Notes: generated by a model from the sequence alone, not told the origin. Positions 48,339 to 57,639 are shown, counted from the first letter of the stretch. The stretch is DNA of 64,000 bases from Streptomyces sp. NBC_00247 (GCF_036188265.1 NZ_CP108093.1:3802001-3866000), one strand, 5' to 3'. Made by a program: numbers and translations.

Positions 48339-49598
48339 ATGGACGTGAACGCGGCGGTCGCCGCAGCAGCCGGGATCGCCGGGTTGTGCACCGGTGTGAT
48401 CGCGATGCTGGCGTTTCGCTGGAGCGAACGCGATCTGAAGAAGCCGACACGGGCATCCGTGCGGCCCGAGACCAGCGCCACCCTGCCCCCCGGAGTGGAC
48501 ACCGTCCTCTCCGTCCTCAGCTCCTCAGCGGTCGTCCTCGACGAGAGCGACGGCGTGGTCAAGGCCAGCTCCGCCGCGTACGCGCTGGGCCTGGTGCGCG
48601 GCGGCCGGCTGGCCGTCGACCAGATGCTCCAGATGACGCGGGACACCCGCCGGGACGGTGAGATACGGCAGGTCGAGCTGGAGCTGCCCCGCCGCGGTAC
48701 GGGCCGGGGCGACGCGCTCGCCGTCTCCGCGCGGGTCGCGCCGCTGGGCTCCCGGCTGGTGCTGCTGCTGGTGGAGGACCTGACCGAGTCACGTCGGATA
48801 GAGGCGGTACGCCGCGACTTCGTCGCGAACGTCAGCCACGAGCTGAAGACCCCGACCGGTGCGCTCTCCCTGCTGTCGGAGGCGGTCCTGGAGGCGTCCG
48901 ACGACCGGGAGGCCGTCGAGCGTTTCGCGGGCCGGATGCAGATCGAGGCGACCCGGCTCACCAACCTCGTCCAGGAACTGATCGACCTCTCCCGCGTCCA
49001 GAACGACGACCCGCTGGAGGACGCCGAGTCCGTCCGGGTGGACGAGCTCGTCGCCGAGGCCATCGACCGCTGCCGCCAGCCGGCCGGGTCGAAGGAGATC
49101 ACCATGGCCTCCGGCGGGACCAACGACCTCTCCGTCTGGGGCAACCGCGGCCAGCTCGCGGCAGCCCTCGGCAATCTGGTCGAGAACGCCGTCAACTACA
49201 GCCCCGCCCGTACCCGTGTGGGTATCGCCGTCCGGCGCGTGACCGGACAGGGGCGGCCCCTGATCGAGCTCTCCGTGACCGACCAGGGCATCGGCATCTC
49301 CGAGAAGGACCGGGACCGGGTCTTCGAGCGGTTCTACCGCGTCGACCCCGCCCGCTCACGAGCCACCGGTGGCACCGGCCTGGGCCTCGCCATCGTCAAA
49401 CATGTGGCCGCCTCGCACGGCGGGGAGGTCACCGTCTGGAGCTCCGAGGGACAGGGCTCCACCTTTACCCTGCGGCTGCCCGAATCGGGCGCCGTACGGG
49501 AACGCACCACCGGCGGACCACTACTCGTCAACAGTGACGACGAGGGACCGTTCGAAACAGCTTTTGAACCCTTTCCTGCCCCGGAGGCCCTTCCGTGA
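48339..49598 (+). CDS. phoR: Sensor histidine kinase PhoR (SenX3-like)
   Basis: 419 aa from ATG 48339. One N-terminal hydrophobic segment (NAAVAAAAGIAGLCTGVIAM), a PAS-like region (residues ~50-150), then the kinase core: H box FVANVSHELKTPTGALSLLS with the phospho-accepting His, N box GNLVENAVNYSPARTRV, G1 TDQGIGISEKDRD, F box FERFYRVD and G2 GGTGLGLAIVKH. It responds to phosphate shortage by phosphorylating PhoP. It overlaps phoP by four bases. Confidence 0.94.
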   Translation: MDVNAAVAAAAGIAGLCTGVIAMLAFRWSERDLKKPTRASVRPETSATLPPGVDTVLSVLSSSAVVLDESDGVVKASSAAYALGLVRGGRLAVDQMLQMTRDTRRDGEIRQVELELPRRGTGRGDALAVSARVAPLGSRLVLLLVEDLTESRRIEAVRRDFVANVSHELKTPTGALSLLSEAVLEASDDREAVERFAGRMQIEATRLTNLVQELIDLSRVQNDDPLEDAESVRVDELVAEAIDRCRQPAGSKEITMASGGTNDLSVWGNRGQLAAALGNLVENAVNYSPARTRVGIAVRRVTGQGRPLIELSVTDQGIGISEKDRDRVFERFYRVDPARSRATGGTGLGLAIVKHVAASHGGEVTVWSSEGQGSTFTLRLPESGAVRERTTGGPLLVNSDDEGPFETAFEPFPAPEALP

Positions 49599-50275
49599 CC
49601 CGAGTGCTTGTCGTCGAGGATGAGGAATCCTTCAGCGACGTCCTGTCCTACATGCTGCGCAAGGAGGGTTTCGAGGTCGCCGTGGCGGCGACGGGTCCCG
49701 ACGGTCTCGACGAGTTCGACCGCAACGGCGCCGACCTCGTCCTGCTCGACCTGATGCTGCCGGGCCTGCCCGGTACCGAGGTCTGCCGGCAGCTGCGCAA
49801 CCGTTCCAACGTCCCGGTGATCATGGTCACCGCCAAGGACAGCGAGATCGACAAGGTCGTCGGTCTGGAGATAGGAGCCGACGACTACGTCACCAAGCCG
49901 TTCTCCTCGCGCGAGCTGGTGGCGCGCATCCGTGCGGTGCTGCGCCGTCGCGGCGAGCCGGAGGAGATCACGCCGGCCGCCCTGGAGGCCGGTCCGGTCC
50001 GCATGGACGTCGACCGGCACGTGGTCACCGTCTCCGGCGGAAAGGTGGACCTCCCGCTCAAGGAGTTCGACCTGCTGGAGATGCTGCTGCGCAACGCGGG
50101 CCGCGTGCTGACCCGCATGCAGCTCATCGACCGGGTCTGGGGCGCCGACTACGTGGGCGACACCAAGACCCTCGACGTGCACGTGAAGCGGCTGCGCGCC
50201 AAGATCGAGCCCGACCCGGGGGCGCCGCGCTACCTGGTGACGGTCCGCGGCCTGGGCTACAAGTTCGAGCCGTAA
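49595..50275 (+). CDS. phoP: Response regulator PhoP (RegX3-like)
   Basis: 226 aa from GTG 49595, coupled to phoR. OmpR/PhoB family: receiver domain with acidic pocket VVEDEESFSD and phospho-acceptor Asp52 (VLLDLMLPGLPG), and Lys in DDYVTKPFSSREL. The C-terminal winged helix contains VDLPLKEFDLLEMLLRNAGR and KTLDVHVKRLRAKIE as the recognition helix. PhoP governs the phosphate regulon in Streptomyces, including antibiotic production. It probably binds the PHO box at 48232. Confidence 0.96.
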   Translation: MTRVLVVEDEESFSDVLSYMLRKEGFEVAVAATGPDGLDEFDRNGADLVLLDLMLPGLPGTEVCRQLRNRSNVPVIMVTAKDSEIDKVVGLEIGADDYVTKPFSSRELVARIRAVLRRRGEPEEITPAALEAGPVRMDVDRHVVTVSGGKVDLPLKEFDLLEMLLRNAGRVLTRMQLIDRVWGADYVGDTKTLDVHVKRLRAKIEPDPGAPRYLVTVRGLGYKFEP

Positions 50276-50305
50276 ACCGGTGGCCGGCCATCGGGCACAC
50301 GGATG

Positions 50306-50344
50306 AGTGAAGGGCGCCTCCCCTCGGGGAAGGCGCCCTTCACT
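50306..50344. terminator. Terminator after phoP
   Basis: AGTGAAGGGCGCCT (50306-50319) pairs with AGGCGCCCTTCACT (50331-50344) with an inner CCCC-TC-GGGG. It lies between phoP and the convergent lipoprotein gene and would serve both. Confidence 0.8.
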
Positions 50345-50374
50345 CGTACGACCGTCCGCGCCGTGGCGCGCGAC

Positions 50375-51016
50375 TCACTCGGCGGCGGGGGACGTCTCGC
50401 CGTCGGTCGGGGTCGCGGAGGCGTCGGGGCTCGCGGAGGCGTCCGGCGAGGCCGACGAGTCCGCCGAGGCCGTCGCGTCGGGCGAAGCGGCGGCCGTGGG
50501 CAGCGCGCTCGGGCCGAAGCCCTCGAAGTAGGAACGGGACGGGACGACGGTGGCGCCCAGGGCGATGTCGCCGCTCTCGCTGAGGCGGAAGACGACCTGC
50601 TCGACGTTGCCGTTCTGGGTGGCCTGACGGCCGTTCTCGATGACGGCGGAGGCGTTGCCCTCGCCGCCGAGGACGATCTTGCCGCCGGCCGGGACCACGA
50701 GCGGCCCGTCGCCCTCGGCGGCGTGCAGCGTCACCCGGGTGCTGGACCGGGGCAGCGTGATGGCCTCCAGCGTCTCGTCCTCGTCGCCCTGGTTGAAGAC
50801 GGCACCGGTGACCACGGCGGGGCCCTCGGAGTCGCGCTCGGGCTGCGTGACGACGTTCACGTTCTGGATCTTGATGTCGCCGACCGAGGTGGCGGCGTTG
50901 TCCGGCCGGACCTGGAGGGTCGCCGCGTTGTTGCCCGCGGCGCACGCGGACAGCGAGGCGATCGAGATCACGAGGGCAGTGGCGGCGAGGGCGCCGTGTC
51001 GAAGGCTGCGGCTCAC
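50375..51016 (-). CDS. DUF461-type lipoprotein
   Basis: 213 aa from GTG 51016. Signal peptide II: MSRSLRHGALAATALVISIA then SLSAC-AAGN, lipidated at Cys25. The mature domain (VGDIKIQNVNVVTQPERDSE, AVVTGAVFNQGDEDETLEAI, VPAGGKIVLGGEGNASAVIE) fits the PCu(A)C/DUF461 Greek-key fold of copper chaperones, but its His/Met ligands are not evident. The last 45 residues are a Ser/Ala/Pro/Asp repeat (SPDASASPDASA). In Streptomyces it regularly lies between phoP and carD. Confidence 0.83.
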   Translation of the reverse strand: MSRSLRHGALAATALVISIASLSACAAGNNAATLQVRPDNAATSVGDIKIQNVNVVTQPERDSEGPAVVTGAVFNQGDEDETLEAITLPRSSTRVTLHAAEGDGPLVVPAGGKIVLGGEGNASAVIENGRQATQNGNVEQVVFRLSESGDIALGATVVPSRSYFEGFGPSALPTAAASPDATASADSSASPDASASPDASATPTDGETSPAAE

Positions 51017-51735
51017 GGCGGCGGCAACTCCTTGAACGATCGGTTTCTGCGGACTACGGGCGTGGTGCGCAGGTGCACTGCACGACCGTGCGGGGCGGCG
51101 GACCGAGTGACGTAAAGCCGCCCTAAGGGTGTGTCAGCGGCCTTAGGCTACCGAGCCGCCGCTCGCGTCCCGCACCCGACCCGCCCCTTTGGCCCATGGC
51201 TCTTCCGCGGGAGCCGGGTGGCCCGTCCGGGCTCCGGGCCCCGGCCCCGCCGGGATCGTCCGTCCTCCGACCGGTCCCGGTGTCCCGGTGCACGGTCCGA
51301 CATCCACCGTTCACAAATCGCGAATGATCAATTCTCCCGGCGGTGGCGCATTCGTCGGCGGAAAGCACGAGGACCGTTGTCGCGGGGGTTGTCCCGGCGG
51401 TTGTCACGAACGGCTTGATCAATTCCAATGGATCGGCGAAACTTCCGTCGATCGTGTGATCGATCTCCGAACGCGTGGAAGAAAGTACGACTCCCCGAAT
51501 CCGGCAAAACGGGATCTTTAACCCGTTCGGACAGAGTTCCCGGGCGTGCGGGACGCGCGTTTCCGGTCGGTCGCACAACGGCTCCGACCTGCGAATACCG
51601 TCTCCGCGGAGACCCGCGCAGCACGTCCCGGATGCTGTTGTCAAGCCCCGAGATATGCCCTGACCTGCGAAAACGCCATTCAGCAGTAGCGGTTCTCGTG
51701 TTACCCTGGATAGCCACGGAAGGGGTACCTGTCAC
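51017..51735. other. Gene-free 0.72 kb upstream of carD
   Basis: No convincing gene; the frames here have no ribosome site. G+C is lower than average at 51300-51520. TTCAGC (51679-51684) and TACCCT (51702-51707) with 17 bases between are a candidate carD promoter, and GGAAGGGG (51718-51725) is its ribosome site, 10 bases before ATG 51736. Confidence 0.45.
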
Positions 51736-52218
51736 ATGACGTTCAAGGTTGGCGACACCGTGGTCTATCCCCATCACGGGGCCGCGCTGATCGAGGCTAT
51801 CGAAACTCGCCAGATCAAAGGCGTGGACAAGACCTACTTGGTGCTCAAGGTCGCTCAGGGCGACTTGACGGTTCGTGTGCCGGCGGACAATGCGGAGTTC
51901 GTGGGCGTGCGCGACGTGGTCGGGCAGGACGGGCTGGACCGGGTCTTCGAGGTGCTGCGCGCACCGTACGCGGAAGAGCCGACGAACTGGTCCCGTCGTT
52001 ACAAGGCAAATCTGGAGAAGCTCGCCTCTGGCGATGTCATCAAGGTCGCCGAAGTGGTGCGCGACCTGTGGCGTCGTGAGCGCGAGCGTGGACTCTCCGC
52101 CGGAGAAAAGCGCATGCTCGCCAAGGCCCGCCAGATCCTGGTGAGTGAGCTGGCTCTCGCGGAAAACACGAACGAGGACAAGGCCGAAGCCCTGCTCGAC
52201 GAGGTTCTCGCGTCCTGA
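51736..52218 (+). CDS. carD: CarD-family transcription regulator
   Basis: 160 aa. The N-terminal RNA-polymerase-interacting domain (FKVGDTVVYPHHGAALIEAI, YLVLKVAQGDLTVRVP) is of the Tudor-like TRCF-RID type. The C-terminal domain is helical and basic (WSRRYKANLEKLASGDVIK, VVRDLWRRERERGLSAGEKR, LAKARQILVSELALA). CarD binds the RNA polymerase beta subunit and the upstream edge of the transcription bubble and stabilises open complexes, notably at rRNA promoters. Highly conserved in actinobacteria. Confidence 0.96.
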   Translation: MTFKVGDTVVYPHHGAALIEAIETRQIKGVDKTYLVLKVAQGDLTVRVPADNAEFVGVRDVVGQDGLDRVFEVLRAPYAEEPTNWSRRYKANLEKLASGDVIKVAEVVRDLWRRERERGLSAGEKRMLAKARQILVSELALAENTNEDKAEALLDEVLAS

Positions 52219-52775
52219 ACCGGATCGCACCGGTCGTCGAATATGCCGTGGTCCCCGCCGACCAGCCGTCTTGAACGGTGAGTCTCCGGGTGCCGCGGCA
52301 TGTTCGTTTTACGGGCGGGCGCACGTGTCGGCGTGCTTCTTCTGACCGCGTGCCCGCGCCGGATCACTCCACACCCGACGGCGTCATCCCTGGCCGAGGG
52401 CCTTTCATGCCCCCGCACCGCCGACTCCGGTTCCCGGTGCGGCGGGTTTCCGATGCGGCGGAACCCACCGCACCGGATTCACCGCGTGCGGGGGACCGGA
52501 CACCGAGGTGCCCGGCACTTTTCAAGATTCTTTTTCGGCCACCCGGATGCGGCTGAATTCGGCCGGATACCAGGTGGTGGTCGCGCCGGCGCCTGTACGG
52601 CTAGCGTCCCCCTCGGCCGGTCAACGCACCGGCCGCCCCGCGCCGCCGCCACGACTCGCTCGACCGGGTCACGGAAGGGGTCCGGACCGAGGCGGGCCGT
52701 TGTACGGCGGCTCGCTTGGGGCCCTACCCACGTCGGCCGTGGCGACAAACCTGCCGAAGCTTCGGAGTGCAACCG
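52219..52775. other. Gene-free 0.56 kb between carD and ispD
   Basis: Frames in this stretch are Arg/Pro/Gly-rich and lack ribosome sites. No strong terminator is evident after carD. A 9-base direct repeat (ACCGATGTC twice) surrounds the ispD start, creating two in-frame ATG codons (52776 and 52785). Confidence 0.4.
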
Positions 52776-53594
52776 ATGTCACCGATGTCACCGTCCGACT
52801 TGCCACCGCCCGCCGGACAGCGGGTTCCCACGGACGCGCAGGCGCCCGCCGGTGCCCCCCGGCCGCCCCGTACCGCCGCCGTCATCCCGGCGGCCGGCCG
52901 GGGGGTCCGGCTCGGCCCCGGCGCGCCCAAGGCGCTGCGCACCCTGAGCGGCACACCCATGCTGATCCACGCCGTGCGGGCGATGGCTGCCTCGCGCGCC
53001 GTCTCGCTCGTCGTGGTGGTCGCCCCGCCGGACGGCGCCCCCGCCGTGAAGAACCTGCTCGACGCGCACGCCCTGCCCGAGCGCACCGACTACGTGGTGG
53101 TGCCCGGCGGCGAGACCCGCCAGGAGTCCGTCCGCCTCGGCCTGGAGGTGCTGCCCGAGGACGTGGCCACGGTCCTGGTGCACGACGCGGCCCGCCCGCT
53201 CGTGCCGGTCGACACCGTGGACGCCGTCATCGAGGCGGTGCGCGCCGGCGCCCCGGCCGTGGTGCCCGCCGTGCCGCTCGCCGACACCGTCAAGGAGGTC
53301 GAGCCCCCGGCGGTCCCGGGTGCCCCCGAGCCGGTGCTCTCGACCCCGGTACGGGCCAGGCTGCGCGCGGTGCAGACCCCGCAGGGCTTCGACCGGGACA
53401 CGCTGGTGCGGGCGCACGCGACCGTGGTGTTCGACGGCGAGGGCGCCACCGACGACGCGGGCATGGTGGAACGTCTCGGCGAGCCCGTCGTCGTGGTGCC
53501 CGGCCACGAAGAGGCGTTCAAGGTGACCCGGCCGCTCGATCTCGTGCTGGCCGAAGCGGTACTCGCACGCCGGAGGGCGAACGATGGTTTCTGA
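52776..53594 (+). CDS. ispD: 2-C-methyl-D-erythritol 4-phosphate cytidylyltransferase
   Basis: 272 aa from ATG 52776 (GGAG eight bases upstream; ATG 52785 also possible). Nucleotidyltransferase loop AAVIPAAGRGVRLGPGAPKA, then GGETRQESVRLGL, VLVHDAARPLVPVD and AVQTPQGFDRDTLV are the IspD signature blocks. It forms CDP-ME, the third step of the non-mevalonate isoprenoid pathway. The N-terminal ~35 residues are an extension. It overlaps ispF by 11 bases, so pathway steps 3 and 5 are translationally linked. Confidence 0.95.
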   Translation: MSPMSPSDLPPPAGQRVPTDAQAPAGAPRPPRTAAVIPAAGRGVRLGPGAPKALRTLSGTPMLIHAVRAMAASRAVSLVVVVAPPDGAPAVKNLLDAHALPERTDYVVVPGGETRQESVRLGLEVLPEDVATVLVHDAARPLVPVDTVDAVIEAVRAGAPAVVPAVPLADTVKEVEPPAVPGAPEPVLSTPVRARLRAVQTPQGFDRDTLVRAHATVVFDGEGATDDAGMVERLGEPVVVVPGHEEAFKVTRPLDLVLAEAVLARRRANDGF

Positions 53595-54093
53595 GCCGAC
53601 CCCCCAGCCGCGTCCCGTGATCCCGCTCGTCGGGATCGGGACCGACATCCACGCCTTCGAGGAGGGCCGCGAGCTCTGGTGCGCGGGCCTCAAGTGGGAG
53701 GGCGAGGGCCCCGGCCTGGCCGGCCACTCCGACGCGGACGTCGTCGCGCACGCCGCCTGCAACGCCCTCTTCTCCGCCGCGGGCCTCGGCGACCTGGGGC
53801 AGCACTTCGGCACCGGCCGCCCGGAATGGTCCGGCGCCTCCGGGGTCACGCTGCTGACCGAGGCGGCGCGCATCGTGCGGGCGGCGGGCTTCGAGATCGG
53901 GAACGTCGCCGTGCAGGTCGTCGGAGTACGGCCCAAGATCGGCAAGCGCCGCGAGGAGGCGCAGCAGGTGCTCTCGGCCGTCGTCGGCGCGCCCGTCTCC
54001 CTCTCCGCCGCCACCTCGGACGGCCTCGGCTTCACCGGCCGGGGCGAGGGCGTCGCGGGGATCGCCACCGCGCTGGTGTACCGCGCCTCCTGA
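53584..54093 (+). CDS. ispF: 2-C-methyl-D-erythritol 2,4-cyclodiphosphate synthase
   Basis: 169 aa. GIGTDIHAFEEG carries the zinc-binding Asp and His (DxH), GLAGHSDADVVAHAACNALF has the third ligand His, and the C-terminal GLGFTGRGEGVAGIATALV is the cytidine-pocket end. It converts CDP-ME 2-phosphate to MEcPP with release of CMP. ATG 53584 lies inside ispD. The usual Streptomyces order carD-ispD-ispF is kept. Confidence 0.96.
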   Translation: MVSEPTPQPRPVIPLVGIGTDIHAFEEGRELWCAGLKWEGEGPGLAGHSDADVVAHAACNALFSAAGLGDLGQHFGTGRPEWSGASGVTLLTEAARIVRAAGFEIGNVAVQVVGVRPKIGKRREEAQQVLSAVVGAPVSLSAATSDGLGFTGRGEGVAGIATALVYRAS

Positions 54094-54298
54094 GGCCGAG
54101 ACCTCCCGAGGCCGCTCCGGGGCCCGCCGCCGGACGGGCGCGGGCCCCGGGAGGCCGTACGCCCACCGCGCCACGTCTTCACCCGTGCGGTGGGCGTGGC
54201 GCGGGAACGAAGCGAGCGGGCGCGGGGTTAGCGGGTAGGAGTGAGGCGCATCACTCACCGTCACAGCCCGTCACGGCATTCGCAGGAGGACGTAGGTC

Positions 54299-54703
54299 AT
54301 GACCGCCGCACTTTCCGATGAGCTCAAGAACCTGCTGGACACCCCCGTGTTCGTCAACGTCGCCACCATCCAGCCGGACGGCAGTCCGCAGGTATCACCC
54401 GTGTGGGTGGCGCGGGACGGGGACGACGTACTGATCTCCACCACGGTCGGCCGCCGCAAAGAGAAGAACCTGCGCCGCGACCCCCGGGTCACCGTGCTGC
54501 TCCAGCCGTTCGACGCGCCGTACTCGTACGCGGAGATCCGCGGCGAGGCGACCCTGTCGACGGAGGGCGGTCAGGAGCTGATCGACCAGCTGTCCCGGAA
54601 GTACACGGGCAAGGGGTACGCGGACTTCAACCCGGACTCCGTGAACGACGCCGAGCGGGTCGTCGTGCGGATCACCCCGCGCAAGGTGGTCGGCCGCATC
54701 TAG
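54299..54703 (+). CDS. PPOX-class FMN- or F420-binding protein
   Basis: 134 aa. Split-barrel fold of the pyridoxamine-5-phosphate-oxidase-like superfamily: FVNVATIQPDGSPQVSPVWV, VLISTTVGRRKEKNLRRDPR, VTVLLQPFDAPYSYAEIRGE and VVVRITPRKVVGRI. The RRKEKNLRRDPRV motif is found in F420-dependent members (FDOR-B), so an F420 cofactor is more likely than FMN; the substrate is unknown. The stop codon lies in the left end of a MITE-like repeat. Confidence 0.87.
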   Translation: MTAALSDELKNLLDTPVFVNVATIQPDGSPQVSPVWVARDGDDVLISTTVGRRKEKNLRRDPRVTVLLQPFDAPYSYAEIRGEATLSTEGGQELIDQLSRKYTGKGYADFNPDSVNDAERVVVRITPRKVVGRI

Positions 54704-54914
54704 GCCGTGTGTCGAAAGTCCCGCCTGTCCGGCGACGCCCGGCACGCACGCTCGCCGCGTTGTCGGGGTCGCCCCGATACATCCAGTATCGGGGCACCCC
54801 TCCGCCTTGCGGTCGCACGCACCGGACGCCGCCGGATCCGCCCTCCGGGCGGACGGCGCCACTTTCGACACACGCCCTCCGGGCGGACGGCGCCACTTTC
54901 GACACACGCCCTAG
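54700..54914. mobile_element. MITE-like repeat with 20-bp terminal inverted repeats
   Basis: The ends CTAGGCCGTGTGTCGAAAGT (54700-54719) and its inverse (54895-54914) differ at one base. The inside holds a strong hairpin (GCCCCGATAC 54771-54780 with GTATCGGGGC 54786-54795) and near the right end a perfect tandem duplication of 34 bases (54841-54874, 54875-54908). There is no reading frame. CTAG is repeated at the right boundary, which would fit a 4-base YTAR-type target duplication as made by IS5-group transposases. A shorter relative (TAGGGCGTGTGTCGAA) occurs at 7085-7100, after nur. Confidence 0.7.
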
Positions 54915-55162
54915 CTAGGTGTACTGACCCGTGAGGTGGGGGACGCCGGGGCGTCCGGCGGTGGCCCTTCCGCCCGCGCCGGGAAAGTGTTTCCCGCGCG
55001 GGCGGAAGGGCCACGCCACACCCGTCCCGAGCGCCCCACCTGCACCCGGCGCCCCGTGGTGGCGCCTTCTGGGTGCCCTCCGGAGGCCCGTATAGCAGAA
55101 AAGTTACCCCGGGGCTCGCCAGAGGTCGCGGGGCACTGGTGTCGGCCTACTACCCTGGTGGC

Positions 55163-56563
55163 GTGACTATTCGCCTGTACGACACCAGCGCCCGGCAGAT
55201 CCGTGACTTCGTCCCGCTCACAGCGGGCTGCGTCTCGATCTACCTCTGTGGCGCTACCGTCCAGGCCGCACCGCACATCGGGCACATCCGTTCCGGCCTG
55301 AACTTCGACATCATGCGCCGCTGGTTCGCGTACCGCGGCTACGACGTGACCTTCATCCGGAACGTCACGGACATCGACGACAAGATCATCCGGAAGTCCG
55401 AGGAGCAGGGCCGCCCCTGGTGGTCGATCGGATACGAGAACGAGCGCGCGTTCAACGACGGCTACGCCGCCCTCGGCTGCCTGCCGCCCACCTACGAGCC
55501 CCGCGCCACCGGCCACATCACCGAGATGATCGAGATGATGCGCGGCCTCATCGAGCGCGGCCACGCCTACGCGGCGGACGGCAACGTCTACTTCGACGTG
55601 CGCTCGTTCCCCGGGTACCTGGAGCTCTCCAACCAGAACCTCGACGACCTGCGCCAGCCGTCCGGCGAGGGCGAGACCGGCAAGCGCGACCAGCGGGACT
55701 TCGCCATGTGGAAGTCCGCGAAGGCGGGCGAGCCCAGCTGGGAGACCCCCTGGGGCCGCGGCCGTCCCGGCTGGCACCTGGAGTGCTCCGCGATGGCGCA
55801 CAAGTACCTCGGTACCGAGTTCGACATCCACGGCGGCGGGATCGACCTGATCTTCCCGCACCACGAGAACGAGATCGCCCAGTCCAAGGCGTTCGGCGAC
55901 ACCTTCGCGAAGTACTGGGTGCACAACGGCTGGGTCACCATGGCCGGCGAGAAGATGTCGAAGTCGCTGGGCAACTCCGTGCTGGTCAGCGAGATGGTCA
56001 AGGCGTGGCGACCGATCGTGCTCCGCTACTACCTGGGCGCCGCGCACTACCGCTCGATGATCGAGTACAGCGAGGCGTCGCTGCGTGACGCGGAGTCCGC
56101 GTTCGCGCGGATCGAGGGCTTCGCGCAGCGGGTCACCGAGAAGACGGGCGAGACGGTCGCGCCCGCCACCGAGGTGCCGCCGGCCTTCGCCGAGGCGATG
56201 GACGACGATCTGGGGGTCCCGCAGGCGCTCGCGATCGTCCACACCACCGTCCGGCAGGGCAACTCCGCGCTCGCCGCCGACGACAAGGAAGCCGCGGTCG
56301 CCCGCCTCGCCGAGGTCCGGGCCATGCTCGGCGTCCTCGGCCTGGACCCGCTCGACCCGCACTGGGCGGGCGAGGGCGACCGGGGTGAGGATCTGCACGG
56401 TGTCGTCGACACGCTGGTGCGGCTCGTGCTGGACCAGCGGCAGGGGGCCCGCGAGCGCAAGGACTGGGCCGCCGCGGACGCGATCCGCGACCAGCTGAAC
56501 CAGTCCGGGCTGGTCATCGAGGACAGCGCGAGCGGGCCCCGGTGGACGCTGGGACCGCGCTGA
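55163..56563 (+). CDS. cysS: Cysteinyl-tRNA synthetase
   Basis: 466 aa from GTG 55163. Class I synthetase: the HIGH motif is in APHIGHIRSGLNFDIMRRWF, the KMSKS motif in GEKMSKSLGNSVLVSEM. The zinc-binding residues are Cys in IYLCGATVQ, WHLECSAMAHKY and the HHENE stretch. TACCCT seven bases upstream of the GTG, with no ribosome site, suggests a leaderless message. It lies upstream of rlmB in the same orientation, as is usual in actinobacteria. Confidence 0.97.
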   Translation: MTIRLYDTSARQIRDFVPLTAGCVSIYLCGATVQAAPHIGHIRSGLNFDIMRRWFAYRGYDVTFIRNVTDIDDKIIRKSEEQGRPWWSIGYENERAFNDGYAALGCLPPTYEPRATGHITEMIEMMRGLIERGHAYAADGNVYFDVRSFPGYLELSNQNLDDLRQPSGEGETGKRDQRDFAMWKSAKAGEPSWETPWGRGRPGWHLECSAMAHKYLGTEFDIHGGGIDLIFPHHENEIAQSKAFGDTFAKYWVHNGWVTMAGEKMSKSLGNSVLVSEMVKAWRPIVLRYYLGAAHYRSMIEYSEASLRDAESAFARIEGFAQRVTEKTGETVAPATEVPPAFAEAMDDDLGVPQALAIVHTTVRQGNSALAADDKEAAVARLAEVRAMLGVLGLDPLDPHWAGEGDRGEDLHGVVDTLVRLVLDQRQGARERKDWAAADAIRDQLNQSGLVIEDSASGPRWTLGPR

Positions 56564-56598
56564 GCGCCGCTCCTCACACCGCGCCCACCGGCGCGAAT

Positions 56599-56624
56599 GT
56601 GCCGCCCGGCCGTCCGGGCGGCAC
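56599..56624 (+). terminator. Hairpin between cysS and rlmB
   Basis: GTGCCGCCCGG (56599-56609) pairs with CCGGGCGGCAC (56614-56624) around CCGT, followed by ACTTTC. The direct repeat AAGCAATTTCTG follows (56640-56670) before the rlmB ribosome site. Confidence 0.65.
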
Positions 56625-56682
56625 ACTTTCACTTGTAGAAGCATTTCTGAAGCAATTTCTGAAGCAACGAAACAGGTAGGTC

Positions 56683-57639
56683 ATGGCCGGGAACAGCCAG
56701 CGCAGGAACCGCCGCACGTCCAACAAGAAGGGCGCGCAGGTCGGCAGCGGTGGGCAGCGACGCCGTGGCCTCGAAGGAAAGGGCCCGACGCCGCCCGCCT
56801 CCGCCCGCAAGGGACACAAGAAGAACCGCGTCGCGAACGCCGCGGCCAAGCAGGCGGCGGCCCGTCGCCCCGCCCCGCGGCGCGGCGGCGTCAAGGGCAC
56901 CTCGGAGATGGTCGTCGGCCGTAACCCGGTCTACGAGGCGCTGCGCGACGGCGTCCCCGCGGTGACGCTCTACGTCCAGCAGTACATCGAGAACGACGAG
57001 CGGGTGCGTGACGCGCTGAAGCTCGCCGCCGACCGCGGCAACATCAACCTCATGGAGGCGCCGCGCCCCGAGCTGGACCGGATGACGAACGGCCTGAACC
57101 ACCAGGGCCTCGTCCTCCAGGTCCCGCCGTACGAGTACGCGCACCCGGAGGACCTGACCGCCGCCGCGTACGACAACGGCGAGGACCCGCTGATCGTCGC
57201 GCTCGACGGGGTCACCGACCCGCGCAACCTGGGCGCGATCGTCCGGTCCGTGTCGGCGTTCGGCGGCCACGGCGTGGTCGTCCCCGAGCGGCGTGCGGCC
57301 GGCATGACGGCGGGCGCCTGGAAGTCGTCGGCCGGCACGGCCGCGCGCACCCCGGTCTCCCGGGTCACCAACCTGACCCGTGCGCTGGAGGGCTACCAGA
57401 AGGCGGGCCTCACGGTCGTCGGTCTGGCCGCCGACGGTGAGCACACCGTGGAGGACCTGGAGCAGCTGGCCGGTCCGGTCGTCATCGTGATCGGCAGCGA
57501 GGGCAAGGGCCTCGGCCGCCTCGTGGGCGAGACCTGCGACTACCGCGTCCGCATCTCGATGCCGGGTGGCGCCGAGTCGCTGAACGCCGGTGTCGCGGCC
57601 GGCATCGTGCTCTACGAGGTGGCCCGCCGCCGCGCGTGA
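56683..57639 (+). CDS. rlmB: 23S rRNA (guanosine-2'-O-) methyltransferase RlmB
   Basis: 318 aa. A Lys/Arg-rich extension (residues 1-75, KKGAQVGSGGQRRRG ... AAAKQAAARRPAPRRG) precedes the L30e-like substrate-binding domain (EMVVGRNPVYEALRDGVPAV) and the SPOUT domain with the knotted SAM site: ALDGVTDPRNLGAIVRSVSA, VVIVIGSEGKGLGRLVGE and MPGGAESLNAGVAAGIVLYE. It 2'-O-methylates G2251 of 23S rRNA (E. coli numbering) in the peptidyltransferase loop. The basic tail is longer than in E. coli and typical of actinomycetes. Confidence 0.95.
   Translation: MAGNSQRRNRRTSNKKGAQVGSGGQRRRGLEGKGPTPPASARKGHKKNRVANAAAKQAAARRPAPRRGGVKGTSEMVVGRNPVYEALRDGVPAVTLYVQQYIENDERVRDALKLAADRGNINLMEAPRPELDRMTNGLNHQGLVLQVPPYEYAHPEDLTAAAYDNGEDPLIVALDGVTDPRNLGAIVRSVSAFGGHGVVVPERRAAGMTAGAWKSSAGTAARTPVSRVTNLTRALEGYQKAGLTVVGLAADGEHTVEDLEQLAGPVVIVIGSEGKGLGRLVGETCDYRVRISMPGGAESLNAGVAAGIVLYEVARRRA

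Noticed and set aside
51123..51644. Open frame of 173 codons upstream of carD (minus strand)
   Set aside because: No ribosome site, low-complexity stretches and no motif; the region is more likely regulatory.
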